DNA of 64,000 nt from Tenodera sinensis (taxonomy: Eukaryota; Arthropoda; Insecta; Mantodea; Mantidae). Under the pieces are notes generated by a model. The model saw only the letters and a program-made list of their open reading frames with translations. It made no database searches and had not been told where the DNA came from. Position 1 is the first letter of the stretch, and the number at the start of each line of letters is the position of its first letter. The stretch spans positions 144,487,025 through 144,551,024 of the forward strand of contig CM060962.1 in assembly GCA_030765045.1 (NCBI GenBank), in the 5' to 3' direction. This document shows positions 35,241 through 47,159 of this stretch, piece after piece. The position numbers and the translations under genes were made by a program.

Positions 35241-36250
35241 TGTAACACTAGATTTTTATTTCGAAAAAACTTCAATTCAAGCAATACTGTTAAGTTTTGT
35301 GTGACACATGGCAGGAAGCTGATTTAACCATTATTCTCATAAACTGCGTGGAAGGAACATCAAGACGTCTCGATACTCTATGTGCGGGAAGGGGTATGAA
35401 ATAATGCAGACACACTACCACCTTGGTACAGCGAAGTCCTGAATAATTCACCGCACACTCTGCTCGGTGTAACTCACTTCTCCCAAAGGTGGTAACCTCA
35501 AGTACGCCCTTGGCCTCCTAAAACGTGTGCGAAAACATGCATGAGGATATCGAGGGGGCTGTGAATGCAGTCTAGTGTGTCTGCTAGTGACAGAATGCTC
35601 CACCGCAGAATTTTATTCGAATAGGACATACCCTCTACTGCAATTTCTCAGCGACTGCAAAATGGTTCACAGCTTCAATATAGGATTTGAATGTTAAGAA
35701 AGTAGTAAAGGCCGTCGGCAACAATGTTGCCACGGTGGACTCTGTTCTGGTAGGCATTTATTCCTCACCTGATGGCACATTTCAGAATATTAGGGCGCAG
35801 CGAAGAAACACTATTTGGGATTATAGCAAGAGTAAATCCTGAATACACGAAGGAAGAGATAACACAATAGTCAGCATTACTCTCGGGATCAACCATCGTC
35901 GCTAGTTAACCGTTATAGCATATACATTTTAAACAGTATTACTAAACAATTTATGTGCCGTTATATTTTAAGAAGAAGAGAAAAAAGCTGAGGGAGCAGA
36001 GCATACGAAGAAACTCCAACAGGAACAAGTTTTACTCATTCTATTTTAACAACATTCGACGCTTATATTCATAAGCTGTCTCTGGTTTCCATGTTTCATT
36101 TTAATGACTCCTAAGAACTGGAAAACAAGAACTTCCCACAAGCATTACCTTTATGTTCGATGTCACATTTGGATTACGATGGAAATGACGCAAAAGTCTG
36201 AAACATGCTCTAAATACGTTTTAGTATAACTATATACCTATTCCTGTATG
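35241..36250. other. Unassigned stretch
   Basis: No coding, RNA or repeat signal recognised. Confidence 0.5.
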
Positions 36251-36263
36251 ATATGCACAATAC

Positions 36264-36435
36264 CTAGAGTGAATTCGGAGCAAGATGGCGCAGCGATATC
36301 GTGTAAGGGTCACATTCCAAAAGTTCTGGGTTCGATTTCTGGGAACGGCCACTCTGACCACGAGTGTTTAATAATTTTCCCCTCGCTGGCAAGGCGATTG
36401 CTGGGGTGGTTTCTGTTCTACCACAAATTTTTTTT
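36264..36435 (+). mobile_element. tRNA-derived SINE fragment (another family)
   Basis: A-box-like ATGGCGCAGCGATATCG and B box GGGTTCGATTTC are spaced as in a tRNA, followed by CACTCTGACCACGAGTG and a T run at 36427-36436. No second copy in the window. Confidence 0.5.
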
Positions 36436-37190
36436 TTCTCATTTCCTAATATTTCCCTTCCCTTTTCATGTTTCAGGCTGGCTTAGGGGCTGTGCCATTT
36501 GAGTGGTGTTGGACAGATAGCGCAGTTACTTGCTCAGTGGAGGGTTCTTCTTGACCCCACCAGATGCATTCTCTGAGCCACCTCTGCTGATTCGAGTTCT
36601 CCCCGATTCTGCCAGAGGTAAGCCCTCTCTGAGCTGCCCACCAAGTGTGACCTGATACTCAACCTTGGAATCCTCAATGACCTTTGTGCTTTCCTGCCGA
36701 CTGGCCTACGCCTCATAGCCTCCTGTACCGCCCCCCCCCCCCCCACCAACCCAACATCCCGGGTGGCAAATAGAGTTGCGTCGAGGTGTGAGATGTCCCC
36801 TCCTTTCCCATATCAAGGCATACCCTTAGAATTGCGGAGTACATCAAGATTAACAACCTCATAAGCCTTCTACAATTTTCTCAACGATATATTATCTATA
36901 ACCAGAAGTTGATACTCATCTCTCCTCTCTTGATAAAATATTTATAACATAGACATCAATGTGGAAGAAAATTTAATAGCGAATATTTAAAAAGTAAATT
37001 GTTCCAGAATATTTACTTGTGATAAACAGATGGGCTCAGCAGTAAATGGTGTTAAGAAACTCCTTTCACTCACTTAACGAGAGTCGCATCACTTATATCA
37101 CTTTCCGTATGGTTTCAGACTAATAATGTAAAACAGTTTGCCGCACTCTAAGATGTACATATAAACAAATTCCCATGCACTTCAAAAGTA
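36436..37190. other. Unassigned stretch with poly-C
   Basis: GC-richer part at 36470-36790 with a 15-bp C run (about 36730-36744); could be a transposon remnant but I cannot place it. The rest is AT-rich. Confidence 0.45.
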
Positions 37191-37194
37191 ACAT

Positions 37195-37375
37195 AACTGC
37201 TACTTTAACCTCTAGCTCCCGAGGTCACGGGTTCACACTCGGCACAAGGCTATACATTTTTGAGGGGGCTTAAAAATCCTCGGCATGCCTTCCTTGGGAA
37301 GATAAGTCAAGCCAGTGCACAGTACGCTAGAAGGCAGTCCAAATGGGACAAAAGCCCAAAAAGGAAGTGTTAAAA
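37195..37375 (+). mobile_element. tRNA-like SINE fragment
   Basis: CTAGCTCCCGAGGTCACGGG then GGTTCACACTCGG as a B box, then a body with GGGGGCTTAAAAATCCTCGG. Partly similar to the fragment at 16660-16720. Confidence 0.4.
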
Positions 37376-39320
37376 ATCAGGACTTTGAAGCTTGGAGATG
37401 CAAGTAGAGCTGTTAAAGAATAGAAATAATCAATAAATTGTTTCTTAGCCCTTTCTTGGCACCTCTGAAGAGTGGCTTTGTATAGGCTAGAAGCACATTA
37501 CTCTGGCAAAGTTAACTCAGAGCTGCAGTGTGTCATTTCCTTGTTTATAGTGCTGTGGTAATGCTTAAACACAGACATAACTGCTAGAATGAATACTTCA
37601 GATGGTGACTATCAACTGGTTAATAAGTATTTAACATTTTATAGAGCTAATAATGGATATGTTGAGTTAAATGTGACCCAAATAATAGAGATTACGTAAT
37701 AGACTTTTTATGTTCTAATAGACGTAACTTTTTTTTCCTTCATGTCCCTTCACAATGTTTTATGTGCTGAACGAATAAGTATACCTTACATAATATTTCC
37801 TCAAAGTTTCATCTGCGTCTTGTTGCGACTTTGGAATGCAGAGCGTATTCTGTCTAATGGCGCACTCTGACTTCACATTGCAGATGGTCAGTGCTTTACA
37901 CTCGAGACTTGTACAACGTATTGGTTGCTAATAACCAGACTGAGGATTTCTTAAGCACTAATGCCAAAACGAACGGAAATTAGGTTGCGCTGCAACTGGT
38001 CGGAGCTTCCACCCCTATCCCCACCCCCTGTACAGTCTGTGCACATATACATTGCACCTTGTCCTGCTGTCTTCAAGTGCCGATTCCGTGTCGCTTTCTC
38101 TGGCCACAGTAACAGGTACATACGTGGTTATATGCAGAAGTACAATATGCCTAAATCACGCAAACAGAAAATACAGGAAAATATTAAAGAACTCGATTCA
38201 CATAATTGTACTATTAATAGTGATATAATAGAATGCAAACTCTCATTCAGAAGTAGGAGGGAACAAACACTTTAACCATGTACAACTTGTAGTAAATGAC
38301 ACTGCCGATAGGTGCATGTGGTGGGTTCAAATGAACCCATGTGAAATTATGTCCTCTACAGAACAACACGATTCATGTTTTGAAAGTTTCATGGAAAGGT
38401 ACACAAAAAGAACCGTACCAAATGCAGCAACAGCACGGAAGGGGTACTTAAAAGATGCATATGCAAATGTATTTTATTACAGAAGGGGTTATGTAGATGA
38501 TAATCTAATTTGCGGCGTAAAGCGTAATTTTTTACAATATTAGGAATGTCTTGCAGGAAATCGTAACTTCAAGATGTACATGGCGATTCACTGCAATAGT
38601 TGCATGCACAGGAGCAACTAACAATAAAAATGTAGATTTTGTGGAATATCGTATCACTAAACATACGCGCTATAATGTTGAAAATGCATGTCATGCATAT
38701 TAAAATGTATAAATGCATTGTATATTAAAAAGATAATTGTGTTCATATTGCACCAAAATTGTATTCTAAATATAGTAAAAATATGATAAATATTGCATAC
38801 AGTAGGTTCGTGTAGTTTACATTGTTTGCACCATATATATTGCATACGGTAGTAGGAAATATGTAAACAAATGCAGTACATGCTCCACAGTCGATAGCAT
38901 TGTCATGCTATAGTTGTTTATTCACCCGACTGTACGCTTGTAGCGGTCACGAGATCGCCCCCCCCCCCCCGTCCCCCTCATCTCTGTGACTCATAGTCAC
39001 GGCAGTTTATATTTTGTGCGACGGATCTAACGATATATGTGTAGAGTCTACACTGTAGACAACCTGAAACAAACTGCTTGCAAAATCCGTAGCCTACTAA
39101 TAACCACGACAACAAGTCTATTTACCTCATAATTTCTAAAACAGATACCTCCAGCTACCATATTTAAGAGGCTTTTCCGCAATTATAAAAACAAATTGAG
39201 TCATTTTACACCAACTTCAATCCAGGATGCCACAAATCCTACGGAAATAAGGAAAATTTTGAACTGATGTACTGTTTAAGGATTTCGACATCACGTTATG
39301 CTCCAATGAACCAAACAAGT
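37376..39320. other. Mostly unassigned; possible transposon N-terminus
   Basis: Around 38154-38260 the plus strand reads MPKSRKQKIQENIKELDSHN, which resembles the basic start of a transposase, and 38316-38543 continues open, but I cannot identify the family. Poly-C at 38960-38970. AT-rich otherwise. Confidence 0.35.
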
Positions 39321-39324
39321 AAAC

Positions 39325-40268
39325 CTACTCCCTCAGCTCCTCTTGGCAGACCAAAAAAGAAAGGGGGGCCGGGGAAGACAGAATCTCCCACAATCAACTA
39401 GGACCGAGCAACCTTCTTTTGCACCTCAGTTAAGTCTAAAAAGGTCTGGGAAAGCGGATGTAGTGAAAGTACTTAAAATGCACGAAACAGTCCCACCAAA
39501 GTCTCCAAACTATTGTGTTCATTTAAAAACTATCATTCTGAAAATATAAATAAAAACAATAACAATGAAGCATTAACACTTATAATGAATGTCAAATTCA
39601 GTATTAAGGCTCAAGGCAAAGAATAGAAAGGCTCACGTATACCCAGCATATAATAAAGTACGGGAGGCTAAGCTCGTGTTACCCAAACAAAGAATACATT
39701 GTCACAGAAATTAGTGCTAGACCACACACTCCGACGGATTACTCAAAGTACGGAATCAGTCCCAGATATTTCTTTTTCCAATAGAGTAACCTAAGTTCTT
39801 CAGCAAATAGAGGTATGCTGGTAGTACAGGTCATCAAGAATTTAAGCAGACATACTGTGTGATACATACATCAAATTCATGCATGAGACAAGCGTTTTAG
39901 TGACTTCTTCTGGGATGGAGATAAATTATAGCGCATTTGAATTATGAGCATATACCTTTTAAACTGCACGACTTTTTGTAAAGGAGTACCCCTGGTTTTA
40001 TCTTTCTGCTAGTGTCCACAAAGTGCTAATTTATCCACCTCAGATCATAAATTCAGCAATGATATCCATTAGTCAACTGTCTGAGCAAACACAAGAGGGA
40101 CGTAACAAAGCTAGTGAAAGATTCCGACAGCATCATATAAGAAACAGTTCTCGCCATAATACAATGAGTGATTTGTTGGTGTCATCGGATCCTATAATTT
40201 GGGGTATACGAAAGCTGTATGAAAAACTAAAAACCCTCTGTGATGAAGCACAAAAGTTGCTTTATTAG
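39325..40268 (+). pseudogene. Arthropod dispersed-element protein, degenerate
   Basis: Consecutive blocks in shifting frames: SAPLGRPKKK near 39330, LSLKRSGKADVVKVLKM near 39430-39485, KNRKAHVYPAYNKVREAKLV near 39620-39675, FVKEYPWFYLSASVHKVLI near 39970-40030, and the open frame 40023-40268 with QLSEQTQEGRNKASERFRQH and LLVSSDPIIWG. I recall this wording from high-copy uncharacterised proteins of arthropod genomes that behave like transposon genes, but I cannot name the superfamily. Several frameshifts and stops. No catalytic motif can be assigned. Confidence 0.55.
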
Positions 40269-40517
40269 AGCGAAGGAACTGACTTCCGAGGGGAAGAAAA
40301 AGCATGGACGATGAACAACAGCATTCGGACACTGATATCGTGTACGATACTTCATAAAATGCATCCATTTATTTGAGATCTATATTACATTTATGCACTG
40401 ATATATTTTTTTTTTAAATTTATTTATTATTTGAAGTCGCTTCAACATAAAAGTCATATCGCGACTAAACATTGAGGAAAAAAAAGGAGGAAACAAATAA
40501 TGAAATTTACATTGAAT

Positions 40518-41547
40518 TTAAATATTAACTTTGCATGCTTTGATGAACTTGATGGTTTTCTTGTGATATTGTTGATCACCCAAAGCTAGCTGAAGGTTCT
40601 CAGGAACTCCATACTGAAGTCGCTGGTGAGTGTATCTTGGGCAAACAGTGAGCAGGTGCTGAACGGTAAGAGTAGAATCACACAGAGTACATTTAGGAGG
40701 AAGTTCACGGGACAGAATGTAGGAATGAGTAAGCGCAGTGTGGCCAATGCATAATCGGGTTATTAGCACCTGATCTCGCCGGGTTAGTGTTCTAATTGTT
40801 GTAGACAGGTTAGGCATTGGACAGATATCATGCAGTTTGCTGTTGGATGTAGTTGTCCAATCTGTCTTCCATCGGTGTAGGATAGTTCTTTTAAGATGCC
40901 GTAAATAGTCTTCATGTGGTAGCTTAAGATCTGGTAAGCTTGGAGGATGCTTGGTAGCTTCTTTTGCGGCAGTGTCAGCAAGATCATTTCCTGGTATGTT
41001 ACAGTGAGATGGTACCCATGCCAAGATTAGTTGTTTACCTGATGAAATAAGCTCACTGTATAATTCACGTATCTCCCTTACCAAGGTGTGGCAAGGAGAT
41101 CGTTGTTGTATAGCCATTAATGCACTAAGGGAATCTGTGTATATAATGAATGATTTGAAGGCTCCATTCTTTGATATACAATCTATGGCGAAACGTACAG
41201 CAAACAGTTCACTAGAGAAAATGGTGAGAGTGTCTGGTAGACTATACATCATGGTGTGGTTAGGAGCAACCACCGCACAGCCATTATTGTTGTCACACCG
41301 GGAGCCATCGGTATAAATTGGCTCAAAATTGGCATACGTGTCACACAATTCTTTGAACAGCATGGTAAAACAAGATTTTTGGGTATGAGCCTTCACATAT
41401 TTTGTCGAAGTGGTGTTGATGACAGGTAATTTTATTCTCCATGGTATATCATTTATGTTGAAGGTACGGGAAATGAAAGAAGGAATAGTCAGATTAAACT
41501 CTTCAAGGTATGTAACAATTCTTTGGGAGAAGGGTTGGAAAGGGAAC
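40518..41547 (-). CDS. LINE ORF2, RNase H and C-terminal part
   Basis: From 41396 leftwards the frame contains PIYTDGSRCDN (first aspartate), FSSELFAVRFAI (glutamate), FIIYTDSLSALMA (aspartate) and WVPSHCNIPGNDLADTAA (histidine and last aspartate): all RNase H catalytic positions are present. Then LITRLCIGHTALTHSYILS and CTLCDSTLTVQHLLTVCPRY, the conserved C-terminal zinc-binding tail, and a stop at 40518. Upstream of 41396 the frame stays open to the insertion site (with NDIPWRIKLPVINTTS as linker). It was continuous with 41910-42940 before the insertion. Confidence 0.88.
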
Positions 41548-41559
41548 CATTTGGGTTGA

Positions 41560-41909
41560 TAAGAGCTTCACGGGTGATCAGCCGTGTTAAACTTATGAAG
41601 GTCGAGCTTTCGGCCATTATACTCTCCATGGCCATCTTCAGGACTAAAATGATGGAAAATTCTCCTCAGTTTCCAAATATATACTATGGTTAGGTTGTGT
41701 TGTCCGAACCATCACCCGCGCATTGGTTCGGACAACACAACCTAACCATAGTATATATTTGGAAACTGAGGAGAATTTTCCATCATTTTAGTCCTGAAGA
41801 TGGCCATGGAGAGTATAATGGCCGAAAGCTCGACCTTCATAAGTTTAACACGGCTGATCACCCGTGAAGCTCTTATCACTAATGTTCGCCGTGAAAGCTT
41901 CAAATCTTA
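41560..41909. mobile_element. Palindromic Penelope-like terminal-repeat insertion
   Basis: CATTTGGGTTGA at 41548-41559 is repeated at 41910-41921. Between lie a left arm (41560-41711), a 12-bp spacer and a right arm (41724-41875) that is the exact reverse complement, base for base over 152 bp, then a 34-bp tail with TTCGCCGTGAAAGCTTCAAA. The arms contain CCTGAAGATGGCC and CCGAAAGCTCGAC, wording typical of Penelope-like pseudo-LTRs. The tail resembles 62213-62240. Removing the insert restores the LINE frame. Confidence 0.8.
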
Positions 41910-42940
41910 CATTTGGGTTGAGTATTATCTTGGCGTGATATATAAGCAACTGCACCAGAATTAGGTATGGTTAAGGTCTTGGTAAAATAAGTAAGACTTA
42001 ACATTTTACGTCGGAAAGAAAGTGGTGGTTCATCTGCTGCAATTTTTAGACTCTCTGTAGGGCTAGTATGGAATGCCCCAAGTGCAATTCTTAGAGCTGT
42101 GGTTTGAACAGTGTCCAGCATTTTAAGACTTGATATTTTGGCGGAGTTATAAATAATAGAACCGTAATCCAACTTGGAGAGAATGGTCATTCTGTAAGTC
42201 CGAAGTAGAACACTGAGATCGGCTCCCCACCCTTTGGCAGATAAGACTTTTAAAAGATTAAGCCGCCGAACACAATCAGCTTTAAGAAGCTTAAGATGGT
42301 GAATCCAAGTCAACTTATGATCAAAGTGCATACCCAGTATACGGACGGTATTTACCACTGGGAGTTGGCAGTTGGTAATGTGTAGTATAGGGTTTGGGCT
42401 AGGAGTTTTCAATCTGGAGAAAAGAATAGCTTGACTTTTTTGGGAAGAAAAAATAAGGCCAGTGTTTTGGCTCCAATTTTTAAAATTGTTGAGTGTTGAT
42501 TGTAGTAGCTCTTGTGTAGTAGTAATATTCTTTCCTTTACAATATATTGTCAGGTCATCAGCAAACAGTACTGCTTTTACTGGAGGTTGAAGACATGAAA
42601 ATACTGAGTTAACAGCCACTAAAAAAAGTGTTACGCTCAATACCGAGCCCTGCGGTATACCTTTATCAAGGACAACACTTTGTGACAAGACACCATTGGT
42701 TCTCACACACATCCTTCGATCTTGAAGGAAGTTAACAATAAATGCAAGCATATTTCCTTTGACGTTGGCCTTAAGGAGTTCTAGAATGATGTGAGGACGT
42801 TTCACCGTATCATAAGCTTTAGCAATGTCGAGACACACAGTAAGCATGTGCTGATGGCTGGCAAAAGCATTGCAAATTTCAGACTCCAGTATCAACAAGG
42901 TATCTAGCGTAGATCTGTATAGCACTGATATATGTTTCAT
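41910..42940 (-). CDS. LINE ORF2, reverse transcriptase part
   Basis: Starts within the RT domain: CLDIAKAYDTVKRPHI (first catalytic aspartate block), KGIPQGSVLSVTLF, AVLFADDLTIYCKG (the FADD box), then SSQKSQAILF, VRILGMHFDHKLTWIHHL and the thumb with LDYGSIIYNS. The order and wording fit the Jockey clade. The first part of RT, the endonuclease and ORF1 are absent because of 5' truncation at about 42945. The reading ends a few codons into the inserted palindrome. Confidence 0.9.
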
Positions 42941-42945
42941 AGCTG

Positions 42946-43338
42946 TTAATACTATTTACCCGTTATTGAGATCAATCGTTACATAAAAATACTTTTGTCC
43001 CATTTTGACTGCCATTTGGCCAACTGTGCAGTGATCCCGTGTCGTGTAATAGAAATTCCAACATGATAAAGAAACCTCTGAGAAAAAATTGAGTTTTACA
43101 CACCAAATATATAACGGGACGACGGGAACCATGAAACTTGGGAAAAGGGATCTGTCACGGGCAAATCCACGTATGTGAAACACGTTACATACACTGATTT
43201 AAATTGAAAATATTTTTATTATTAGCTCTTCATTTCTTTAGTCCTCTTATTTGTCCATAAAATCACCATGGATCTTGGGGCCACTCTATCGTGTATGTAG
43301 CTGGACATAACCATGAAACCATTCATAAGATACGAAAT
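42946..43338. other. Unassigned stretch
   Basis: A 75-codon minus frame shows no recognisable family. Nothing else seen. Confidence 0.5.
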
Positions 43339-43540
43339 CGCCCGCTTCGGTAGCGTGATGGTTAGCGTGTCTGCCTCACATACAAGAGGTCGCGAGTTCG
43401 AATCTCGCTTAGGAAGGTTTTTCTCCGAGGTTTTCCCTTACTCTGAGAAGACGAATGTCGGGTACTTAAAGCTCCATGGACCTCGGGCTCATTTGAGCAT
43501 CATTTCACCCATTTCATTCATTCACCATCCGATATGACAT
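43339..43540 (+). mobile_element. tRNA-Val-derived SINE
   Basis: The head reads GCCCGCTTCGGTAGCGTGAT, with TAGCGTGATGGTTAGCGTG as A box, CTGCCTCACATACAAG as a Val(CAC)-like anticodon arm and GAGTTCGAATCTC as B box. The body has GGTTTTTCTCCGAGG, GGACCTCGGGCTCATTTGAG and CATTTCATTCATTCACC. A second copy on the minus strand is at 60200-60450. It is not a functional tRNA: acceptor-stem halves do not pair. Confidence 0.82.
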
Positions 43541-43691
43541 TACGTTGGTAAACGTCAATTTACCCCCCCCCCAAAAAAAAAAGCTACGAGATCCGTCAAA
43601 CCTTACCTTGCGACTTAAGCCCATTCTACACACAGCTATTCAATTACGATGCCCATTATCTGAGCTGCAGAACATTAATAATAGTAATAGT

Positions 43692-43703
43692 AAAAAAAAA
43701 AAA

Positions 43704-43793
<90 letters not shown>
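43692..43793. repeat. (AAT)n microsatellite, about 100 bp
   Basis: A run at 43692-43703 followed by pure AAT to 43793. The poly-Asn frame is an artefact. Confidence 0.98.
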
Positions 43794-43795
<2 letters not shown>

Positions 43796-44059
43796 AGCTC
43801 TTTAAAGGCAAAGTTTCATTTCTAACTAGTTGCCTTACACATTATTGCATCGATGCGTTCTGTAAATACGGATCAGGGTGGCTTCTGAAAGTCATAGGCA
43901 GCCTGCAATTTTCAAACGCACCTACAACATAATTTCCCACGTTTTATTCAAATCGGTCAATTGGTGCAAAATTTCTGATACTGGTTGTTTCTACTTTCCC
44001 TATTATAGTCAGTAAAGTATTCTAATTTACCCAAAAAAATTAAATACTAAAATTTCACC

Positions 44060-44720
44060 GGACATATGTCCTGAGGGCTCCCAAAACTAGAAAAAATAGC
44101 TTTAGAAAAATGTCTATGCTCGGTGAGCGTGAACAGCACTCAAAAACGAAAAGTCGGTTAAATAAAAGACCCAGATATTCTTGGTTATTGACGTGAATAC
44201 TAATAGTTTTCTGAAGTGGAAAATTGCTATTGTTTTTTTTTTCCTCCCCCCCCCCCTTTTTTTTTAGCCTTTCTCTACTACTACATGGTTCCAGTACGTA
44301 ACAATTACATATCGAGATTTCAGGGGAAATACATGCTTTGAAACCCTGAGAAAAAGGACACTTTTACTTTATCAACCAGGTAGAGCATTATTCCTAAGAA
44401 TTCAATTCCGAGAATTTATCAGAAATACATGTTTTGAGGCGCTTTGAATTAACAAAATATTTTTAGAAGGTCCATGTGAGTGTGTTTATGCGTGTTGTAT
44501 TGTATGCCTGTAACAGCATAGCCGAAAAACAAAAATTCGGATAAATACCGACCTTGGTGTTTGGGTTCAGTACCTTCAAAAGATGTTCAAAAAATTACCG
44601 TACCCCAAACTACCCTTTAGATTGAAACATTTTCGAAAATTCTGATTTTCTCTAAAATGGCTTTAACGATTTCCTTAAAAATCTTTGCGTTGCATTCTTG
44701 GAGGATGCTGAGCTTAATTA
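44060..44720 (-). repeat. Family A repeat, two partial copies in reverse
   Basis: First partial at 44110-44230 (GAACAGCACTCAAAAACG, AAAAGTCGGTTAAATAAAAG); second at 44500-44700 (AACAGCATAGCCG, AAAATTCGGATAAATACC, CCTTGGTGTTTGGG, CCCAAACTACCCTTTAG, AAAATGGCTTTAACGATTTCC). A poly-C/poly-T run is at 44236-44265. Confidence 0.55.
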
Positions 44721-46380
44721 GCACGTTTGGCATTTAATCGAAGTCTTGAGGAATGTGTGCTGAATGTTACGCCGTACCTTTTATTTATACCTTATATAGC
44801 AAATAGTGTCCACTTCTGTGGTTTTAATTTTTGCAAAGCAAAATAAAACTGACTGGTTGAGAACTGGCGCCACAGTATCTACTAGTGCACCTGTGGCAAG
44901 CGTGAATCTAACCTTAAATTCACTTATACGCAGGTATGCTTTGTTGCTGTCGGCCTTTGTTTCTCGTCCAGATGTGACACTGATAATAACTCTGTTATTT
45001 TAGTTGTCGGAAGGTTGCAATTGCTAGACAACGTAATACGGGGAGCCTTCACTTGACTTATTTTGCGACTCATTGGCGACTTCCACTAGTAACTCCCATT
45101 GCCTGTGACGATCTACTCAAGGGCCACTTTGGTGACCCCAACATTGTCTTCCATGTTTGACTCTATTCCTTCTGCCTTTGTGGTTATCCAACAATATTTC
45201 TGTTACTTCCAGGTTCAACTATTGAATGGAATTAAGATCTGCCACTGGCATTACTTAATGGACTCCTTTTCAGCACCTATGTGCTACCGATATACATACT
45301 ATTTACCAATGGGTACTATTTAGATAGTAGTACTATCAACAGACCGGAACTCGGACTATAACAAGGATCTGCACCATTAGAAGCTAAATGCACATTCTGC
45401 AAGCACAAGGAACGCCTTAAGGATTGACACCACCTCTCATTTCATCAGCACCCATAACCCTCAAGTACCCGCATCGGTTTTAGGCTTTATTTCCTGCTTC
45501 TATTATTTTATATTTATTAAAAATGGTTGAATACACAGCCCTGGGAAAGATTTTGAAGGAAGGGCAGAACCGAGAATTTGTTCTAAGCCATTAGCGCCAA
45601 TGTTCACACTTAGGCGCAAATCGATCTCAGGATTGATTTAGCAGGCCGGCCTATGTTCATGCACTCTGGATTGGTAAGTTTGCTGAGTAAAATAACGCCA
45701 ATGCACTGCGGTATGTTTACAAATTCATTCCTCTTCACGCAGTTTTAACCCCGAATGGGAGATTACAGGCCATTATACCAATACAAATTGGGTAGTTGCC
45801 CAATGTGCACCACACAAGGGCACGTGATGTGCAGAAACCATTAGTAAACTAGCACTCTACGCCGATAAACGTAAAGGCACGGCTAGTAATGATGTAATAA
45901 AATTAATTATTGGCAGAGATGTCTACTCTTTTGTTAACACTGCATAATAGGTAAAACGAATACGGAATATTTATACGAAATTACAGTATCGGTAATAAAA
46001 TGTAATATCATATAGGAATCGTAATAAAATAAAGCCAATAGTAAGAACATGTTTGTGATATTTATTCATTTAAATCAATGACCAAAACTCTAGCACTTAA
46101 CTTCCACTCTCAATGGAGTCCTAATAAAATAGTACATTGCAATACAAGTGCGGTAAATACCTAGTTGAGTACAAGGTCAAGTGCTAGGGAATGAGAGTGT
46201 TAAATACACTTACCCCGTGTACCTATAATGCATACTCCCTTTTCGGCTATAGTTGATACTAGAAACGCGAAAATGAAATTAATTACTACCACCCGTAGCA
46301 AGATCGCAGCCTTAATGTTGGTGGATCGTTTGTATCGTAAGCAAAGTAAGGAACAACGTAACATTTAAACGGGGTATTAA
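44721..46380. other. Unassigned stretch
   Basis: Several short frames (44806-45003, 45099-45323) have no recognisable family. No RNA gene or element end seen. Confidence 0.5.
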
Positions 46381-46384
46381 CACA

Positions 46385-46745
46385 GGCCGTGCCCTCAAGG
46401 AGCTACGTGGGTGTACATGACGTGTGGACGGGCTCCGCACCTAAGGTTACACATGGGGGCAGTGTGAAGGGTCCGAAGAGGCCCCCCGAATTGTGGGGCC
46501 GCGCTGAGATAGGAAAGATCCCTGCTGGTGAAGCAGGAGTTATCAACCTAAGACCTTACAAAATAATACTTATAATAAACTTAGAAGAGGAAGAGGGTGA
46601 TGAAGAGTAGCGGTCAAACCAGCTACACGTGGCAACAGTTAATGAACATAGAAGCGGTGAAATGAGGGTGAGCATCTCGGGGCTCCGGGTGCACCAAACC
46701 CGGGCCTACCATAGTAGGTCCCCCTGGGGGGGGGGGGGGGGAGGG
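46385..46745 (-). mobile_element. Jockey-like LINE 5' region fragment
   Basis: The stretch GGGTGCACCAAACCCGGG with a following GTAGGTCCCC block near 46690-46728 matches 27586-27615, the 5' end of the Jockey-like LINE, in the same orientation. The GC-rich part 46430-46520 fits its 5' region. It ends in a 16-bp G run. Confidence 0.45.
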
Positions 46746-47150
46746 TCAAGGACCGATGACCATACAATAATATAACTTTGATAAGTATGATAACTTTATC
46801 ATCAGGACAAAAAAATAATTAGCTAAATTTATCAATGTAAGAATTTTTCGACGCAATTTTTATCAACTTACAGTCGTCTGATTGACTTGAAAGTTTGCAC
46901 ACGTGTCAAGGACCGATGGCAATACAACAATATCAGTAGTTTGTCCTAATGCCCTGATAAGAATCATCTGGATAAAAAAGTGATTTGACTAAATTTAACA
47001 ATGTAACATAATTATCACCAACCGGAGTCTTCTGATTCACTTGAAAATTTGCACATATGTCAAGGACCGATGCCAATGAAATAATATCATGACTTTGCCC
47101 TATGACCTGACCAGCATTATCAGGATAAATAAATTATAGTTTAAAAAGCT
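46744..47150. repeat. Tandem repeat, three units of about 155-160 bp
   Basis: Each unit starts GTCAAGGACCGATG (46744, 46906, 47059) and contains an ACAATAATATCA-like run, a CATCAGGACAAAAAAATAA-like block and TTGAAAATTTGCACA. Units two and three are worn and the third is cut short by the left end of the inverted-repeat element at about 47160. No open frame. Confidence 0.85.
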
Positions 47151-47159
47151 AAAAAAAGA

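Larger units (their letters stand above)
40395..42945 (-). mobile_element. Jockey-clade LINE, 5'-truncated, well preserved
   Basis: Minus strand: the 5' border is near 42945 within the reverse transcriptase, and the 3' end near 40395 after a short untranslated region with GTCGCGATATGACTTTTATG and an A/T-rich tail. Coding frame is continuous apart from a 350-bp insertion (41560-41909) flanked by a 12-bp duplication. This is the least damaged retrotransposon of the window. Confidence 0.85.

Noticed and set aside
43339..43415. A real tRNA-Val gene
   Set aside because: The acceptor stem does not pair and a SINE body follows; a second copy has a target duplication.
44806..45323. Two adjacent short frames as exons
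   Set aside because: No splice borders or family resemblance strong enough to support a gene.
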